Below, piece by piece: positions 11,647-22,015 of a stretch of DNA of 64,000 nt. The notes under the pieces were generated by a model. That model was not told where the DNA came from and ran no database searches. It saw only the letters and a program-made list of their open reading frames with translations. This stretch comes from Margaritifera margaritifera (lineage: Eukaryota; Mollusca; Bivalvia; Unionida; Margaritiferidae), in NCBI GenBank assembly GCA_029931535.1, contig JAQPZY010000928.1:684501-748500 (forward strand), in the 5' to 3' direction. The position numbers were made by a program, and so were the translations under genes. The stretch's first letter is position 1. Every line of letters begins with the position of its first letter.

Positions 11647-11945
11647 TTTCTTTTCAAGTTGGTGAAGTAACATTCACTCATCAACAGCACAATAAATCTA
11701 CCATTGATATGCTTGATTGGTTTGATTTTTTTTTGTATTTGAGACTGATTAGTATCAAGTCATGATACGAATGCATAATGCATAATGAATCTGTACATAT
11801 CATTCTATCACAGTATTTCTTTTCAAGTTGGTGAAGTAACATTCACTCATTAACCAGCACAATAAATCTACCATTGATATGCTTGATTGGTTTGATTTTT
11901 TTTGTATTTGAGACTGATTAGTATCAAGTCATGATCTGTTATTGT
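11647..11945. repeat. 169-bp tandem duplication of a PolB segment
   Basis: The stretch after the transposon (11647: tttcttttcaagttggtgaagt) repeats at 11816 with few differences, giving a 169-bp period. The left copy is split by the transposon: its other part lies at about 10258-10295. The segment encodes part of the PolB palm (LKYKK, MYRFIMH text), so duplication happened within the already integrated gene or in an ancestor of it. Confidence 0.85.
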
Positions 11946-14256
11946 CCACCTGGCAAATAATACCTTTTTAACACTTGAAAAATTTATTTTCATCTGGAAA
12001 TATTTTAACTGATTTCCTCTTTCGGAGATTTTTCATCTGTCTCCCAAATGCTGAATTATTCATGAATTTGAAGGAGTCTTTTTCAAAATCATTTGTAGCT
12101 TTTTGTCTCAAATTTGTATTGATTTCTATGCATGCCATTAGGCAAGGGTGTTGTTCAAGAAAGACAAATAAAGCTTTAGGTTTCTGTAATCTATCACATA
12201 TTTCTCTTTGTTTTCAATGTGCATAATAGTTGCGGCACAGTTGGTGTAATACCCTTGCTATAAATTATCAATTTCTTTTGCAAGTGGGATAAATTATTTT
12301 CATTTGGGATTAATTTAACTGGATCAAGAGGATAGTCCTTGAAATAATCGTATTGATGTGCTGGTATCTCCAAATCTACCTTCAGAACCCACTCTGTGTC
12401 ACTTACAAGCTTTTCTACATAATTTGTTCCTCACTAGCCCATCTGAAGTGTTAAACCGGCATGTACTAGTTTATATTGCTGGGATTATGAAACATGATAT
12501 ATGACATTGACCGGACTCTGCCCTCGCCATGTGACCTTGGCCTTTCAAAGTCACCATCACATTTTATTTTATCTTTCCTTCATCGTCAATATAATATTGG
12601 CATCACGAGCTAACCCGGGTGCACTGTAATAGTACCCTGGGTCAAGTCTGTAGTTTGCTATGCATATATCCCTGAACCCTTCGAAAATGTCACGTAACAT
12701 CAAAGTATATTTCTTGATATAGTAGTCGTGAAGGTCACCAGGTGTGCTCAACTTGAAGTGTGACACCACATCGTATACATACTATCCTCACCAGATATGT
12801 TCGAATCCCACAGACTTGAATAAAACCTTTCTGTTGGGTGGTACAAATATTTTGCTGAATCGTTCAAAGCTATACATGTAGTCGTATGAGATGTCTTTAA
12901 AAAAATATTTGGTTTCATGTATTTAAAATGTTTCAGTGTTTCTGTAAATTGTTCATGAGTTAAATTTTCAGCCAGCTGTTCTTATGACTGCTCTATGAAC
13001 CTCAAGCTATTCACAAATATAATCATTCTTTTAACTGTTAGTCCTTTCCCATTCTTCATGAGCCTATCTCAAATGAAAACCTTGCTGAATGAAATGCATT
13101 TTTCTTTCATATTGGGTATTATTTTTACCCCCTCATCTGGATCATTTTTTTTTACAAATGTTTCGATGAACAGATGACTGTTATAACCTGACAAATTATG
13201 AATGAATAGAGGGATGCATTTTGAGTATATGAAATTTGAATTGCAGCCTCCATGAGCAATACCTCTGTTAATTCCAGTCAAGTAATCATGATAACGCACT
13301 TTGTCTTAAATTTCTATCACAGATATGACATGTTAAAATATTTCTCGTCTTCATCTGTGAATACCGTAGATTTTCCATTGTTCAGTTCTGTGTAAACTAG
13401 TCTCTCTGTCCTACCCAGCCAGTTATAAAACACATGTATGCAGTCAGTACCTCTATAAAATATTGAAGTGTAACATTTATAAATTAAATTGACGTACATA
13501 TAAACCTGATGGTATATTCTTAGCTGTTTTCATTGTCCAGGATGTACTGCTTTGATATGTAGCCTCATTACAATTTTGTGATAAGTAGCTCGTACACAAA
13601 GTGTACGGTATGATGATACTTTTAAATTTGCAATAAACTACATATGGGACTTTCAATCCATGATGATGATTTCTTGATATGACAACTCTTTGACGTAATG
13701 GCATTATGTCTACACAGCCTTTTGCGATCTGATAATTTGTCTGGTGCATTGCAAACAATTCAGGCATTTTCTTTACAGATGTATTTTTCCCATGGTGTTT
13801 GCTTACTACTGGTGATACCAATTTTGATAAATCTTTTGCGTCAACGTAATTGTATTTTTCCATTCCATCAAATAGAATAAACATATCAGCATGCTTATGT
13901 TTCTATTTCTGTTACTCTAACTGCACTTATGTATTTATCTTCACCTATTTCTTACACACTTACCAAGATGTCATATTCTAGCTTAATCTTATTGATGTAA
14001 TGTAACATTATAAGGCATCTGTCAAATTAATGACTGTATCTAACTAAACTATATTTTGATGGTCTATATACATGATGGTCTATATACATGATCACTTGAT
14101 GCAGTTGTTACAGATTCAACTGCAGAGAAAAACATCAGTCATCCTTATTGTTGTTTACTTATATGCAATTTTGTTTGTTCCTCACTGATCCAGGCAAATC
14201 AGTATAGGCGCTTCCTTTAATCGAGAGATACCTGTCAGTGTTAAATATTAAGTCAC

Positions 14257-14703
14257 GTGAAACATCTACCTTGGGCTTTTGGTTATTTCCTGTCCACATT
14301 TAGTATGCAAAATGTTAAACAAAAATTCAATGACGTCATCCATTTCACTTCTGTTTATTATGTTCACATGTCTTGTCGTGTGATAAATTCCCTGTATTCA
14401 ACCTTCTCTCTCCATCCACACCCCCACCCAACCCCATGTTTGTCTCTTCATAAGCCTTACATGCAAGTCAAGCTGAGCTTTTACAGAACAAAAATGCCCA
14501 ATTTTCAAAATTGTTTCAGGTATGGATCAGTCTCGTTGAAAAAATTCATACAAGTCTTCATTGTTACCACTGTAAAATCTGCACTGGTTGACGTTTTTCC
14601 TAAACAAATCACAAAGCCTTTAAGGGATGATTCTGTTTACATGTTGCTTGTTCATGCGTCTTATTTATTTATGACTTTGTATTCGTATTACAGAAACCTT
14701 TAA
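14257..14703 (+). other. Open frame of 148 codons, coding status unclear
   Basis: The frame MKHLPWAFGYFLST...YYRNL is the longest between the two Polintons. It has a Pro/His run (HPHPHPTPCLSLH) from a local C/T-rich tract and two weakly hydrophobic stretches, and its upstream part lies about 350 bp beyond the PolB 5' end. No domain is recognised and no paralog is seen in the window. In AT-rich DNA a chance frame of this length is possible. It could equally be a decayed gene of element A. Confidence 0.2.
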
Positions 14704-17430
14704 TACTTTCCTAACATACTTTGTACTAGGATGATCGAATATAAAAATCTTCATTTCTGATTTATTTATCTAGCAAAATTGCAATATGTTTTGCTACTAC
14801 TAAAACTTTAAAATGCGTGTGAAAAAATTATACACTTGCCATAAATGTTAGCAAAATGCTACCTCAGTGTCTAAAGCCTCTGTCCTTGTAGGTAGTACAT
14901 CGGAAAAATTCACTTATCACACACAGGGAAGGCCACATTTCCCCTTTGTATATATGTTTCCTACACGAAAGTAATTTGTTTTTATTTTGGGACTTTTGTG
15001 TTGCCAGTTTCTCATGGCTCTTTATGCATTTCATTTATAGGACCTGAACCTTTCTGAGTGATCTGGGCTGCTTTATTTGCAAAGGCATGATGGCTCCTTT
15101 GGCCTTTTTGTTTATTTGTTTAATTATTAACCATTATCTCACGAGCCTCCAAATACATGTACGTTGCACAAGACCAGCTCTTTCTTACTGCTTAGTATGG
15201 ATGTGTTTCAGTAGTAAGGTATATACGGGTTATGGAAGTGACCTCGTGACACTATGATGTTTTTGTTTTTATGCAGTAGTAAGGTAGGTAGTCTTGTGCT
15301 ATCATGCACATGTTGGGGTAAGGTGTGCATAGTACGTAAATAATAAGAGCCCAACATATCAGTAATTTGAATTAATCAGTGAATCATTTGATTGTACATT
15401 TGACTAGAAAAAGCAGAATATTGCTAAGATTTGCATAAAAATGATTCAATTTTTCCAAATATTTTGAATTTTTAAACCAGCCTTCTGCATCTCTGTGCAA
15501 ACACTATCGTATCCATTTCCAATCCAAGTGAATAGCGAGGTTAATGTTAATCTCACGCTATGAATTTGGAACCCAGAATACCTTTTAATAATCTTGATTA
15601 GCTTCATCCAAAATGCATGCTGGGCCGCTGGAAGAGTCTATTTCTTAGAAGGGGTGAATACCATAAGAAGGATCCATTTTACTGCACGGTCGCTCAGGGA
15701 AGTACATGAAGCCGACCGAACATTATGAAACAGTTAATTCCTTGAAGCACAAACTAATTCATCCCCCTAAAAAAAAAAGCGCGCGAGGGTTCACTGTAAT
15801 CAGCAAATGTCCAAGTGACCTGGACTAAGATGACGTGGGATTAACGTTAACAATGATTTAAGACAACAAGTCTGCAAAAAATATAAATATTAAGGAGCAA
15901 AACAATCTTTTGTATTTTTAAGAAACATAAAAGATTGAAATAAGTGGAATGTGGTCATTAATAGAATAAAGAGGTTGATATAACAGAGAGATAGAACGGA
16001 GACACACAGACAGGTGGATATATCTGCAAATGTTCCATGACTAATGTCTCCAACTATATATCATGTACATCCAGAAAGCACGTTTGAAATGGTGAAGAAG
16101 TAGAAGTTTAGATTCCGGTTGGATGTAAAGTCATGTATGTTATGTCCACAGCACATATCAGAGTGTATGTGTGCAAGCGTCTTTCCTTGAAAGTGCGTAC
16201 GTGTGTGTGTGTCCTTGTTCATGATGCTATAACAATAACCTGAACGGTAATTGTAACTTACAGACTGGATGCCTCTTGAGATACACATGCATACCTGAGC
16301 CTCTATGATGCCCTTTTTGGATGATTATCAGTGTTATTGATTGAAACCATTTCCATGCTATTATTTACAATTTATTTAGTTTGATCACAGAACTTATTAT
16401 AAGATGGATTGTAGGCTAATTATGTATTGTTCAGTATCATTAGTTCAATGTGAACTACTTTTACATATAGTTGAATATGTCCCCTTGTGTCCAGGCTTTT
16501 CTTTTATTTTTGTTTTAGCTTAGATTGTGACTGCATAATAGGATAAGTATGTCTATGGAGCAGCATGGCTTATGGTCGCAGAATACCTAAAATGACTGAA
16601 CAATTATGTCAGAGTGGTATTATTAGCATGAACAATACGGCTATTGTATATATTTTAATTAATTACTATTTTATCATTGAAATGTATTTTTTATGATTTT
16701 AGTAACTGTTACTTTATAAATACTTTATCAATATCAGCAGCAGTGTGTAAACAGTTAATGTTCTCAACCTGAAAATATCCGTTTTACATGCACCAACTTT
16801 TTTCATTGCATATCCATATTTGTAACTGGATTGTTTTGTGGTGTATGTAGGTTTTTATGTAATTATTTTTTAAACTTAGTTGAACTTGGAAAACTGAATC
16901 ACATATGTTCTTTCGCAAGACAAATTGTAACAAAATGCAAGAGCAGAATTAATTGAAAACAAGGCTCCTAGTTAGGTAACATAATGTCATGAGATATTCA
17001 GCTTATCCTTCTCATCTAAGGCAAGAAGGGATAAACCTTGTATATTGACCAAATGGGTCACGGTACTTGTCCCTTATGGCTCACAGGCAACAGCTGCCGG
17101 TATATAACAGGCCCAACAGTAGAGGTACATTGGGCAGTTTAGATTTGTATTACTGGGATAAGTCAGCCCTCTATACCCTGTAACTTTGGTATTTTTAGCT
17201 TGACCGTCACATATTAGTGCATGCACGGTTAGGTTTAGAAAATATAATTTCCAGCGGGAAATCGCTACGATTTATATCATCAAAGTCGCGACGGGAATTT
17301 TTCTCAGCGTGGCAATCACTACGATTTATATTTTGAAGATTGCTACTGGAATTTCATGCGGCAAAATTTCCCAACTATCGCAGTGATGTTTTTCGAGGGT
17401 TACTTACCAGTACCTGTAAATTAGCTACTG
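14704..17430. other. Spacer between Polintons A and B without recognisable genes
   Basis: I find no coding text or RNA gene in this 2.7 kb. Small local structures exist: an imperfect duplicated word at 17261-17325 (cgctacgatttatat / cactacgatttatat) and an inverted pair of taatgtta words near 15540-15555. The terminal repeats of one or both elements could lie here but were not identified by eye. Confidence 0.6.
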
Positions 17431-17433
17431 TTT

Positions 17434-17970
17434 TTGGTCACTAACGCCCCGGTTGCGTATCTGTGCTCGGAGTTTCCTGTGGTATTCCATTTCCGCCAAC
17501 ATGCTCTCGAACTCGGTCGCGCTAATGATTTTATCTTCGATAGCCACCGAGTACAGCTTTGCAATCGTATTGAGACTACTTTGTGCTGCCGCGAGAGGTT
17601 CCGAATAGATACGTATTCGCGAATGCAGCCGTAACGTAATTAAGTTACAGGAACCGTCTGCGACACCGACTAATATCGATATGGCTCCAACAACAGTCCC
17701 GATTGGTGCACCTATAATAGTTGTCGTGGCTGTGATTCCAGCAACACCCAGACCAACAGTTGCTGCAGGGGCGATTCCTCAAATAGCTCCAACGACCACA
17801 CACAGCGTTTGTATTTCACGAGCAACGCTGTTCTTTTAACGATTTCATCAAGCACTAGCAGTCCCGCTTCGATTATTTTTTCAAGCCGGTAACATTGAAG
17901 GTCTATTATAATTCTTCTATTAATAATATAATTGCGTAGTACAATTTCTCCACAACCATGCCTTGTTCAG
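17434..17970 (-). pseudogene. Small hydrophobic Polinton B protein, homolog of the 6.3-kb gene
   Basis: The N-terminal part (about 17690-17800) reads in one frame as a Gly/Ala/Ile/Thr-rich hydrophobic stretch (VGLGVAGITATTTIIGAPIG). A shifted frame downstream reads LNTIAKLYSVAIEDKIISATEF then LAEMEYHRKLRAQIRNRG and stops at about 17434. The C-terminal part (LNTI..., SxxEF...LxExExYRKxK...IR) is a recognisable block of a small protein found in many invertebrate Polintons. At least one frameshift separates the halves. It is the last gene of the B cluster. Function is unknown; two hydrophobic helices suggest membrane association. Confidence 0.6.
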
Positions 17971-17979
17971 CTGTCATAC

Positions 17980-18526
17980 AATCAAAGAAAATATCATCTT
18001 CTGGAATACTTAAATCTCCAACAATTGTTGTTCTGGGGGTACGGCACCACGTTCGTATAGAACCATATTGATTACGCCCTTGGTTGGTGCCGGAAACGAT
18101 TATACTCGTCTTCGCCCAAGAAATGTTACACGGACAAGTGCGTACTTGTTAAATGACAGTCGCGATTGTCCTCTTCTCAGTTGGGTCAATGTCGATTTAA
18201 TATACTCTTTGTGGATGTAACCGGGGTGGATTCATAGGTGAATCCCACTTCTTCGTTGTACGACCGGGTATTTGCACGTGCCAACGCAATGATTACAAGT
18301 TGGCTTCGAGTTGGTATTGGTACATCCGGCAGGTGGTCCCAACTATTTTTATCTTACCCTCATGTAAATTATAACTGAGTGTATACGAGGGCCTGGTAAC
18401 ACCATTTTGAAGCAGTTATTCGTCGACAAGTGGAACGAAATCACTATCGATGTTGGAATCACTGGTCAACCGATCCAACATTCCGTCGGTAAATTCCGCA
18501 ACCTCATCACCGCGGTCAGAATCCAT
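17980..18526 (-). pseudogene. Unknown Polinton B gene between fiber-like and hydrophobic genes
   Basis: From the ATG at 18524-18526 the minus strand reads an acidic opening (MDSDRGDEVAEFTDGMLD, then LTSDSNIDSDFVPLVDE) followed by a stop, then LLQNGVTRPSYTLSYNLHEGKIKIVG in frame. Further on, protein-like text appears in other frames (RTTIVGDLSIPEDDIFFDC near 17985-18050). The gene is therefore frame-broken at least twice. I do not recognise the family. Position right behind the fiber-like gene and same strand make it part of the module. Confidence 0.45.
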
Positions 18527-18539
18527 CACTTTTATATAA

Positions 18540-19450
18540 TGATAAATCTAATCTTAAACATAAACACCAACGACGGTTAAGTACCCTTTTGGATAGACAT
18601 TGAGTCCTTCGAACTGGATTTCATCTCCAGCGACTAATGATAATGATATCGTATATATAACAATTTATTTAATCTTGTCAGATGTAATACGTGTTATTAG
18701 TAGATGACGCAGGGAATTAGTTATCACTATTGTCATCGCACCCCACACGTCTCTATATCCGTTGATAATAATCAAATACGATCCAGACTCGCGCTCCTTT
18801 ACGATGTGAAATTTAGTTTATCAAAGCCATCCACGTTAGTAAAAATAAGTTGACAATGTGCTTTATTATCAACATGTTTTTCATATCCTTCTTTGGTTAA
18901 TATTCCACTAAATGCGCCCCCTGAACTATCACACGTAGTGGTGGGAACACATCTGCAATCTTTTCATCCACGTATTATTTTGTTGTAGCAGCAGCATCGT
19001 CAACATAGGTTTTGATAAACGCAACCGATACACCAGCGTCTCGGATTCCCCTGTTTTCAGTGATCGCGGCCAGGTTTTGCGCGACAGCGCCTCGCACCTT
19101 CACAACAACATTGTTGATGTCCACATTAGATGTTTTAAGTTTTCCAGTTTGATCTTGGAAAATCACAAGCTCGCCCGGGTTGATGTCACCCCGGCTGATA
19201 AACTCAGGCAATTCCGCTTTTAAAACGATATTTTGAATGTCCACGTTAGACGTTTCAAGTTTTCCAGTTGGCCTTGGAAAATCACAACGTCAACAACAAC
19301 CCGGCTGGTAAACTCAGTCAAATCTGCTTTGGTGGCAAGCTCAGTCAAATCCGCTTTGGTGGCAAACCTGCTTAGATCAACATCAGCACCGCAATGTCGG
19401 GCTACGCTTCCAGTTGAGTTTAATAAAATAGCGGTTGTCGTCCGCCTCAG
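18540..19450 (-). pseudogene. Fiber-like protein of Polinton B, pseudogene
   Basis: The N-terminal shaft shows repeated LATKADLTEL-type heptads (19320-19375), a motif typical of phage and adintovirus-type fibers. Next come two diverged copies, about 118 bp apart, of a segment encoding VIFQDQTGKLKTSNVDI. An 89-codon open frame (18975-19244) ends with AFIKTYVDDAAATTK, then a stop, then YVDEKIADVFPP in frame. The C-terminal part (about 18560-18860) in shifted frames reads SYLIIINGYRDVWGAM and AGDEIQFEGLNVYPKGYLTVVG, which looks like a beta-rich head. Trimeric attachment fiber is the inferred role. The shaft duplication echoes the repeat-built shafts of real fibers. Confidence 0.65.
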
Positions 19451-19700
19451 GTTAAATAATCAACAACTTCTAGTGGTGGTGCAAGCCCATACAAGTTAAA
19501 TTACGAAAGATGTTAAGGCGTTACCACATATACAACCCAATGAGTCCGAGGTCCTGTTGATGAATCCAGATTAACAATTCTGATTTCCCTTGTGCGTGGA
19601 ATCATTCATACAAGTTCATTTCGCATAAAGACACCTTAAAAATGTTTGACTGATTTTGCCATCGCGAGTAAATCAAAATTAGTTTATAGACACATGACAA
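19440..19700 (-). pseudogene. Adenain-like cysteine protease (C5 family), Polinton B, pseudogene
   Basis: The minus-strand frame at about 19525-19690 reads NFDLLAMAKSVKHF, a stop, GVFMRNELV, a stop, then IPRTREIRIVNLDSSTGPRTHW. NFDL..., RGVFMRD-type and GIVNLDxSxGxGTHW-type blocks are the hallmark opening of Polinton and adenovirus maturation proteases; the histidine of THW is the catalytic one. After a further stop, a shifted frame gives NLYGLAPPLEVVDYL (about 19450-19495), the FDSYGLxPPxE block with the usual aspartate changed. The part with the catalytic cysteine is not recognisable, so the gene is also 3'-truncated. In related systems the enzyme cleaves capsid precursors. It lies between a minor-protein gene and the fiber-like gene, as often seen. 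Confidence 0.82.
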
Positions 19701-19827
19701 GCTTTGCTTGCATCAACGGTGAAGTCATGACCAAAGGCCATTTGGTATCGTTCCGGGTAGTCGAAGACTTTCGCCGGAGCTTATTCTGCGAGTCATCCTG
19801 GGTTATCGAATACCTTTTCCTTTTTTT

Positions 19828-20235
19828 TTAGTCGTTTACGAGACCAATCATAGAGTTTCCACCGCGAGAGGCTCCGCCACCAACTGCCTTTTCAGCGCCA
19901 TTCCGGATGCGGTTCCGACAGCCCCTAACACAGCTGCTTTTGCAACCGCAGTAGCCGTTGCTGTTAACAACGCCTAAATCGCCTCAAGGAATGGAAATAT
20001 CCCTCTGGTAATTTGCAGTTGTGTAACCTCTGACTTCGATAACGTTAATGTCACAGAGGCGTTCTTTTGTTTGGTCACATTAAGCTGATTAAGTTTCGGT
20101 CAACCACACGGGAACAATTCCAGTTAGCTTTGTCCGAGAAAGCCGCATTGTGACCCCGCATTCGTTTCGTATTGCGCTTTTGATTTTCGCAATCTGCTTT
20201 GGGCTAAGGCCAACCTTTACTTCGTGATAGAACAT
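19828..20235 (-). pseudogene. Polinton B minor virion protein with LSKxQ-type N-terminus (pVI-like), pseudogene
   Basis: From the ATG at 20233-20235 the frame reads MFYHEVKVGLSPKQIAKIKSA, then VTMRLSRTKLTG and, after a frame change, LNVTKQKNASVTLTLSKSEV. A segment rich in Ala/Gly follows (AVAKAAVLGAVGTASG, about 19900-19950) and a Gly-rich end (GGGASRGGNSMIGLVND) with a stop at 19828. The pattern LSxxQxxKI, RLSxxxLTG, LSKxQ, hydrophobic helix and Gly-rich tail is that of a widespread Polinton protein compared in the literature with adenovirus minor virion proteins. Two frame changes disable it. It directly follows the major capsid gene (gap 46 bp). Confidence 0.7.
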
Positions 20236-20281
20236 TATTATTCAAAAACGTTAAAGGTTCAATTACTAGTTTAGAAATCTG

Positions 20282-21501
20282 CTAATTTTCCACAGGCGGG
20301 TCAATAGGTCTCATCCAGCTACCTGTGTCCTCCAACAACATCTTATGATAGACAACCACAGCAACACATCTGTAACCGGTGGCGGGGATCTGAGTTACTC
20401 GTGCATGAACGTACGAGAGTCGTACTGGAAAATATTCAGACACGTGTCAATGTTTTCATGCTGGTGCATGTACGACCACAGCTTGTGATATGCACGTGCT
20501 ACATAATTGTTTGTTAAGTCAAGCAAAATTTCTTCAGAGGGTTCCTGATGACCGTTGAACCGCAGAGAAACTTCAGACACTCCTAACCGATGAAATATCA
20601 TTTTACTATGGAGCTGTCCACTATTCACCCGAGCCATATCTTGAAACGTCACGAACACATTTCTTGGTGCATTAATACCTTGCTAGGTAGTTATTTGCCA
20701 GAGTCCATAAACACTGATAAACGCATTTCTACAGTTATCGAAGGGGTTAGTAGAGGCATCCACAATGTCAATTGCGACAACACAACTTTGCCATGATCAG
20801 CAACATCATCATCATGCTAAATTGCATCGTTGCTGTTTCCCTTTCGCTGACAAAACTGTGTTTGGCTCCAAAAATAACCTTGAGAACATCTCTGCAAAAT
20901 CCAAATACATGACTGAGAGAAATCGCAAACGATAGCGACTTTACATGAAGTTGTCCTCGACGCTGCATAAATCCAAGGTTAAAATTATCATTGATGAAAC
21001 CCATCGTAGAGGCGCCGTCAGGGCCAGGTCTGGCAGGCATACCAGCAGGTCGCAGGTCCACGAGAGCCGCCTGTGTAAGTTGACGTATGATATACTGGTT
21101 ATGATCTGCATGGTCGGATCCATCCTTGTAAAACATCATCGACGGACCAGCGGATCTCACTTCGCCATCGCTGTATATGGCTAATTCGATAATTGTCGTG
21201 GCAATATCAATGTTGTCGAGAATTGTTTCGATTTCCTTTCCATCCATGAGATATTGTGCGCTGCTGAATAACGCCACGATGCCATTGTTGACAAATTCAA
21301 TCTTGGTATAGAGGGCGTAATTGTTACCGGCAACGTCGTCTTGTACAAGTTTTCCCTCGATTTCCAAAAAGGCCTCACACGGGAGAAAATGCCGAGACGT
21401 GTCATGCACTTGTAATTCTTTTCATTTTTTTGTTCATTAGCCCAGTACAAATAGTACTGAAAATCACGGACACTTTGATCCATTAACACAGGCTCGCTCA
21501 T
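20282..21501 (-). pseudogene. Polinton B major capsid-like protein (double jelly-roll type), pseudogene
   Basis: The start at 21501 (MSEPVLMDQSVRDF) overlaps the stop of the upstream gene. The best blocks are FLEIEGKLVQDD (about 21335-21375), FVNNGIVALFSSAQYLMDGKEIE (about 21215-21290), HVFGFCRDVLKVIFGAKHSF (about 20850-20910), VVLSQLTLWMPLLTP in a shifted frame (about 20740-20790) and VTQIPATGYRCVAVVVYHK near the end, with the stop at 20282. These match a capsid-like family common in invertebrate Polintons: FLEVEGK, NNGIMYLFxxxxY-L-G-EIE, FGFCEDYxKVxYGxKHxL. Frame is lost near 21410, 20800 and 20690 and a stop interrupts at 20395, so the protein cannot form. At about 410 residues it is slightly shorter than relatives. 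Confidence 0.83.
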
Positions 21502-21989
21502 TAATTTTTAACATTGTTTATACATTTATGGTTTCGTCTAATACCTTTTTGCGCGACGGCTTTGTCGTCGTCCAGGCTTTGTCGCTCGCATCCACAACTA
21601 CTTCCCATTGCTGCATTTGCAATCATTGAATCAGTTAGACATTGTTGAGCGGCTTCATTGACGATTTTACCAACTAGAGCTGGCATTGTTGCTGTCGATA
21701 AAAGTGTAATTACTTTTGATAGTGCTCGAGTAACTAATCGCGGTAGTCGATCTCGAATCGATTGAACGGCTTGCAATCCTAAATTTTTCAACCGATCCGC
21801 AGCAACGTTTTTGATGCTATCAACGATTTGCATTGCAGCTTGTTTAGCTATCGGTGCAGTGCGCGAAGCCAGACCCGCAGGAACCTTTAGTGATCCTGTA
21901 AATAATCCTTTAACAACATCACCAAATCTGCTTCCATAATATAACACGTAAACGAGTTTTCTCGCGTTAATAACACGCACGAGTCTCAC
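21501..21989 (-). CDS. Polinton B basic/hydrophobic minor protein, 162 codons, still open
   Basis: An undisturbed frame of 162 codons runs MRLVRVINARKLVYVLYYGS to NNVKN. It has a basic N-terminus, a glycine turn (YYGSRFGDVVKGLFTGS) and a long amphipathic helical region (SRTAPIAKQAAMQIVDSIKN, then LGLQAVQSIRDRLPRLV). The plan resembles pX/pVI-like membrane-active or DNA-binding minor virion proteins that sit just before the capsid gene in Polintons; that assignment is inferred from layout and composition. It is the only B gene free of stops, which can be chance in a short gene. Stop and capsid start overlap, typical of a compact element. Confidence 0.65.
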   Translation of the reverse strand: MRLVRVINARKLVYVLYYGSRFGDVVKGLFTGSLKVPAGLASRTAPIAKQAAMQIVDSIKNVAADRLKNLGLQAVQSIRDRLPRLVTRALSKVITLLSTATMPALVGKIVNEAAQQCLTDSMIANAAMGSSCGCERQSLDDDKAVAQKGIRRNHKCINNVKN

Positions 21990-22015
21990 ACGTCCACGTA
22001 TGATTGTGATTATAT

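Larger units (their letters stand above)
1..13900. mobile_element. Polinton A: decayed Maverick/Polinton element, probably left-truncated by the window edge
   Basis: The stretch holds remnants of three hallmark Polinton genes: a retroviral-type integrase at the left, an A32/FtsK-type packaging ATPase at about 8.9-9.4 kb, and protein-primed DNA polymerase B on the opposite strand at the right. Between them lie a coiled-coil/membrane protein, fiber-like paralogs and a hydrophobic protein typical of these elements. Integrase and PolB at opposite ends is the usual Polinton layout (family knowledge). Every gene carries many stops and frameshifts, so the element is inactive and old. Terminal inverted repeats and 6-bp target duplications were not located; the left end may lie outside the window. 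No major capsid gene could be recognised in A. The limits given are those of the recognisable genes, not of the real element. Confidence 0.85.
9880..13900 (-). pseudogene. Polinton A protein-primed DNA polymerase B (PolB), pseudogene
   Basis: PolB replicates the linear element from a protein primer. From N to C on the minus strand: KDLSKLVSP and a degenerate zinc region (13880-13690); VPYVVYCKFKS, the exonuclease-domain opening (about 13600-13660); DWL-type NWLGRTERLVY and FTDEDEKY (13330-13430); FIHNLSGYNSHLFIE, the exonuclease II block (about 13140-13205); IFEGFRDICIANYRLDPGYYYSAPGLA (12600-12685); VLKVDLEIP, YDYFKDYPLDP (12315-12390); YVIDYRNLKLYLS (about 12165-12205); DFEKDSFKFMNNSAFGRQM (about 12030-12090); LKYKK/INGRF (about 11865-11910); MYRFIMH, then DELNGTLIREL and FEMYKDCLFSHKK (9960-10275). 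The catalytic YxDTDS block is absent between MYRFIMHSY and IETDNFSND, and the NLYG-type motif A is not seen. A DNA transposon and a 169-bp duplication interrupt it. Confidence 0.93.

Noticed and set aside
19233..19499. Plus-strand 88-codon frame with SVKSALVA repeats
   Set aside because: Shadow of the minus-strand fiber-like shaft repeats.
20945..21184. Plus-strand 79-codon frame
   Set aside because: Antisense shadow of the capsid-like gene.
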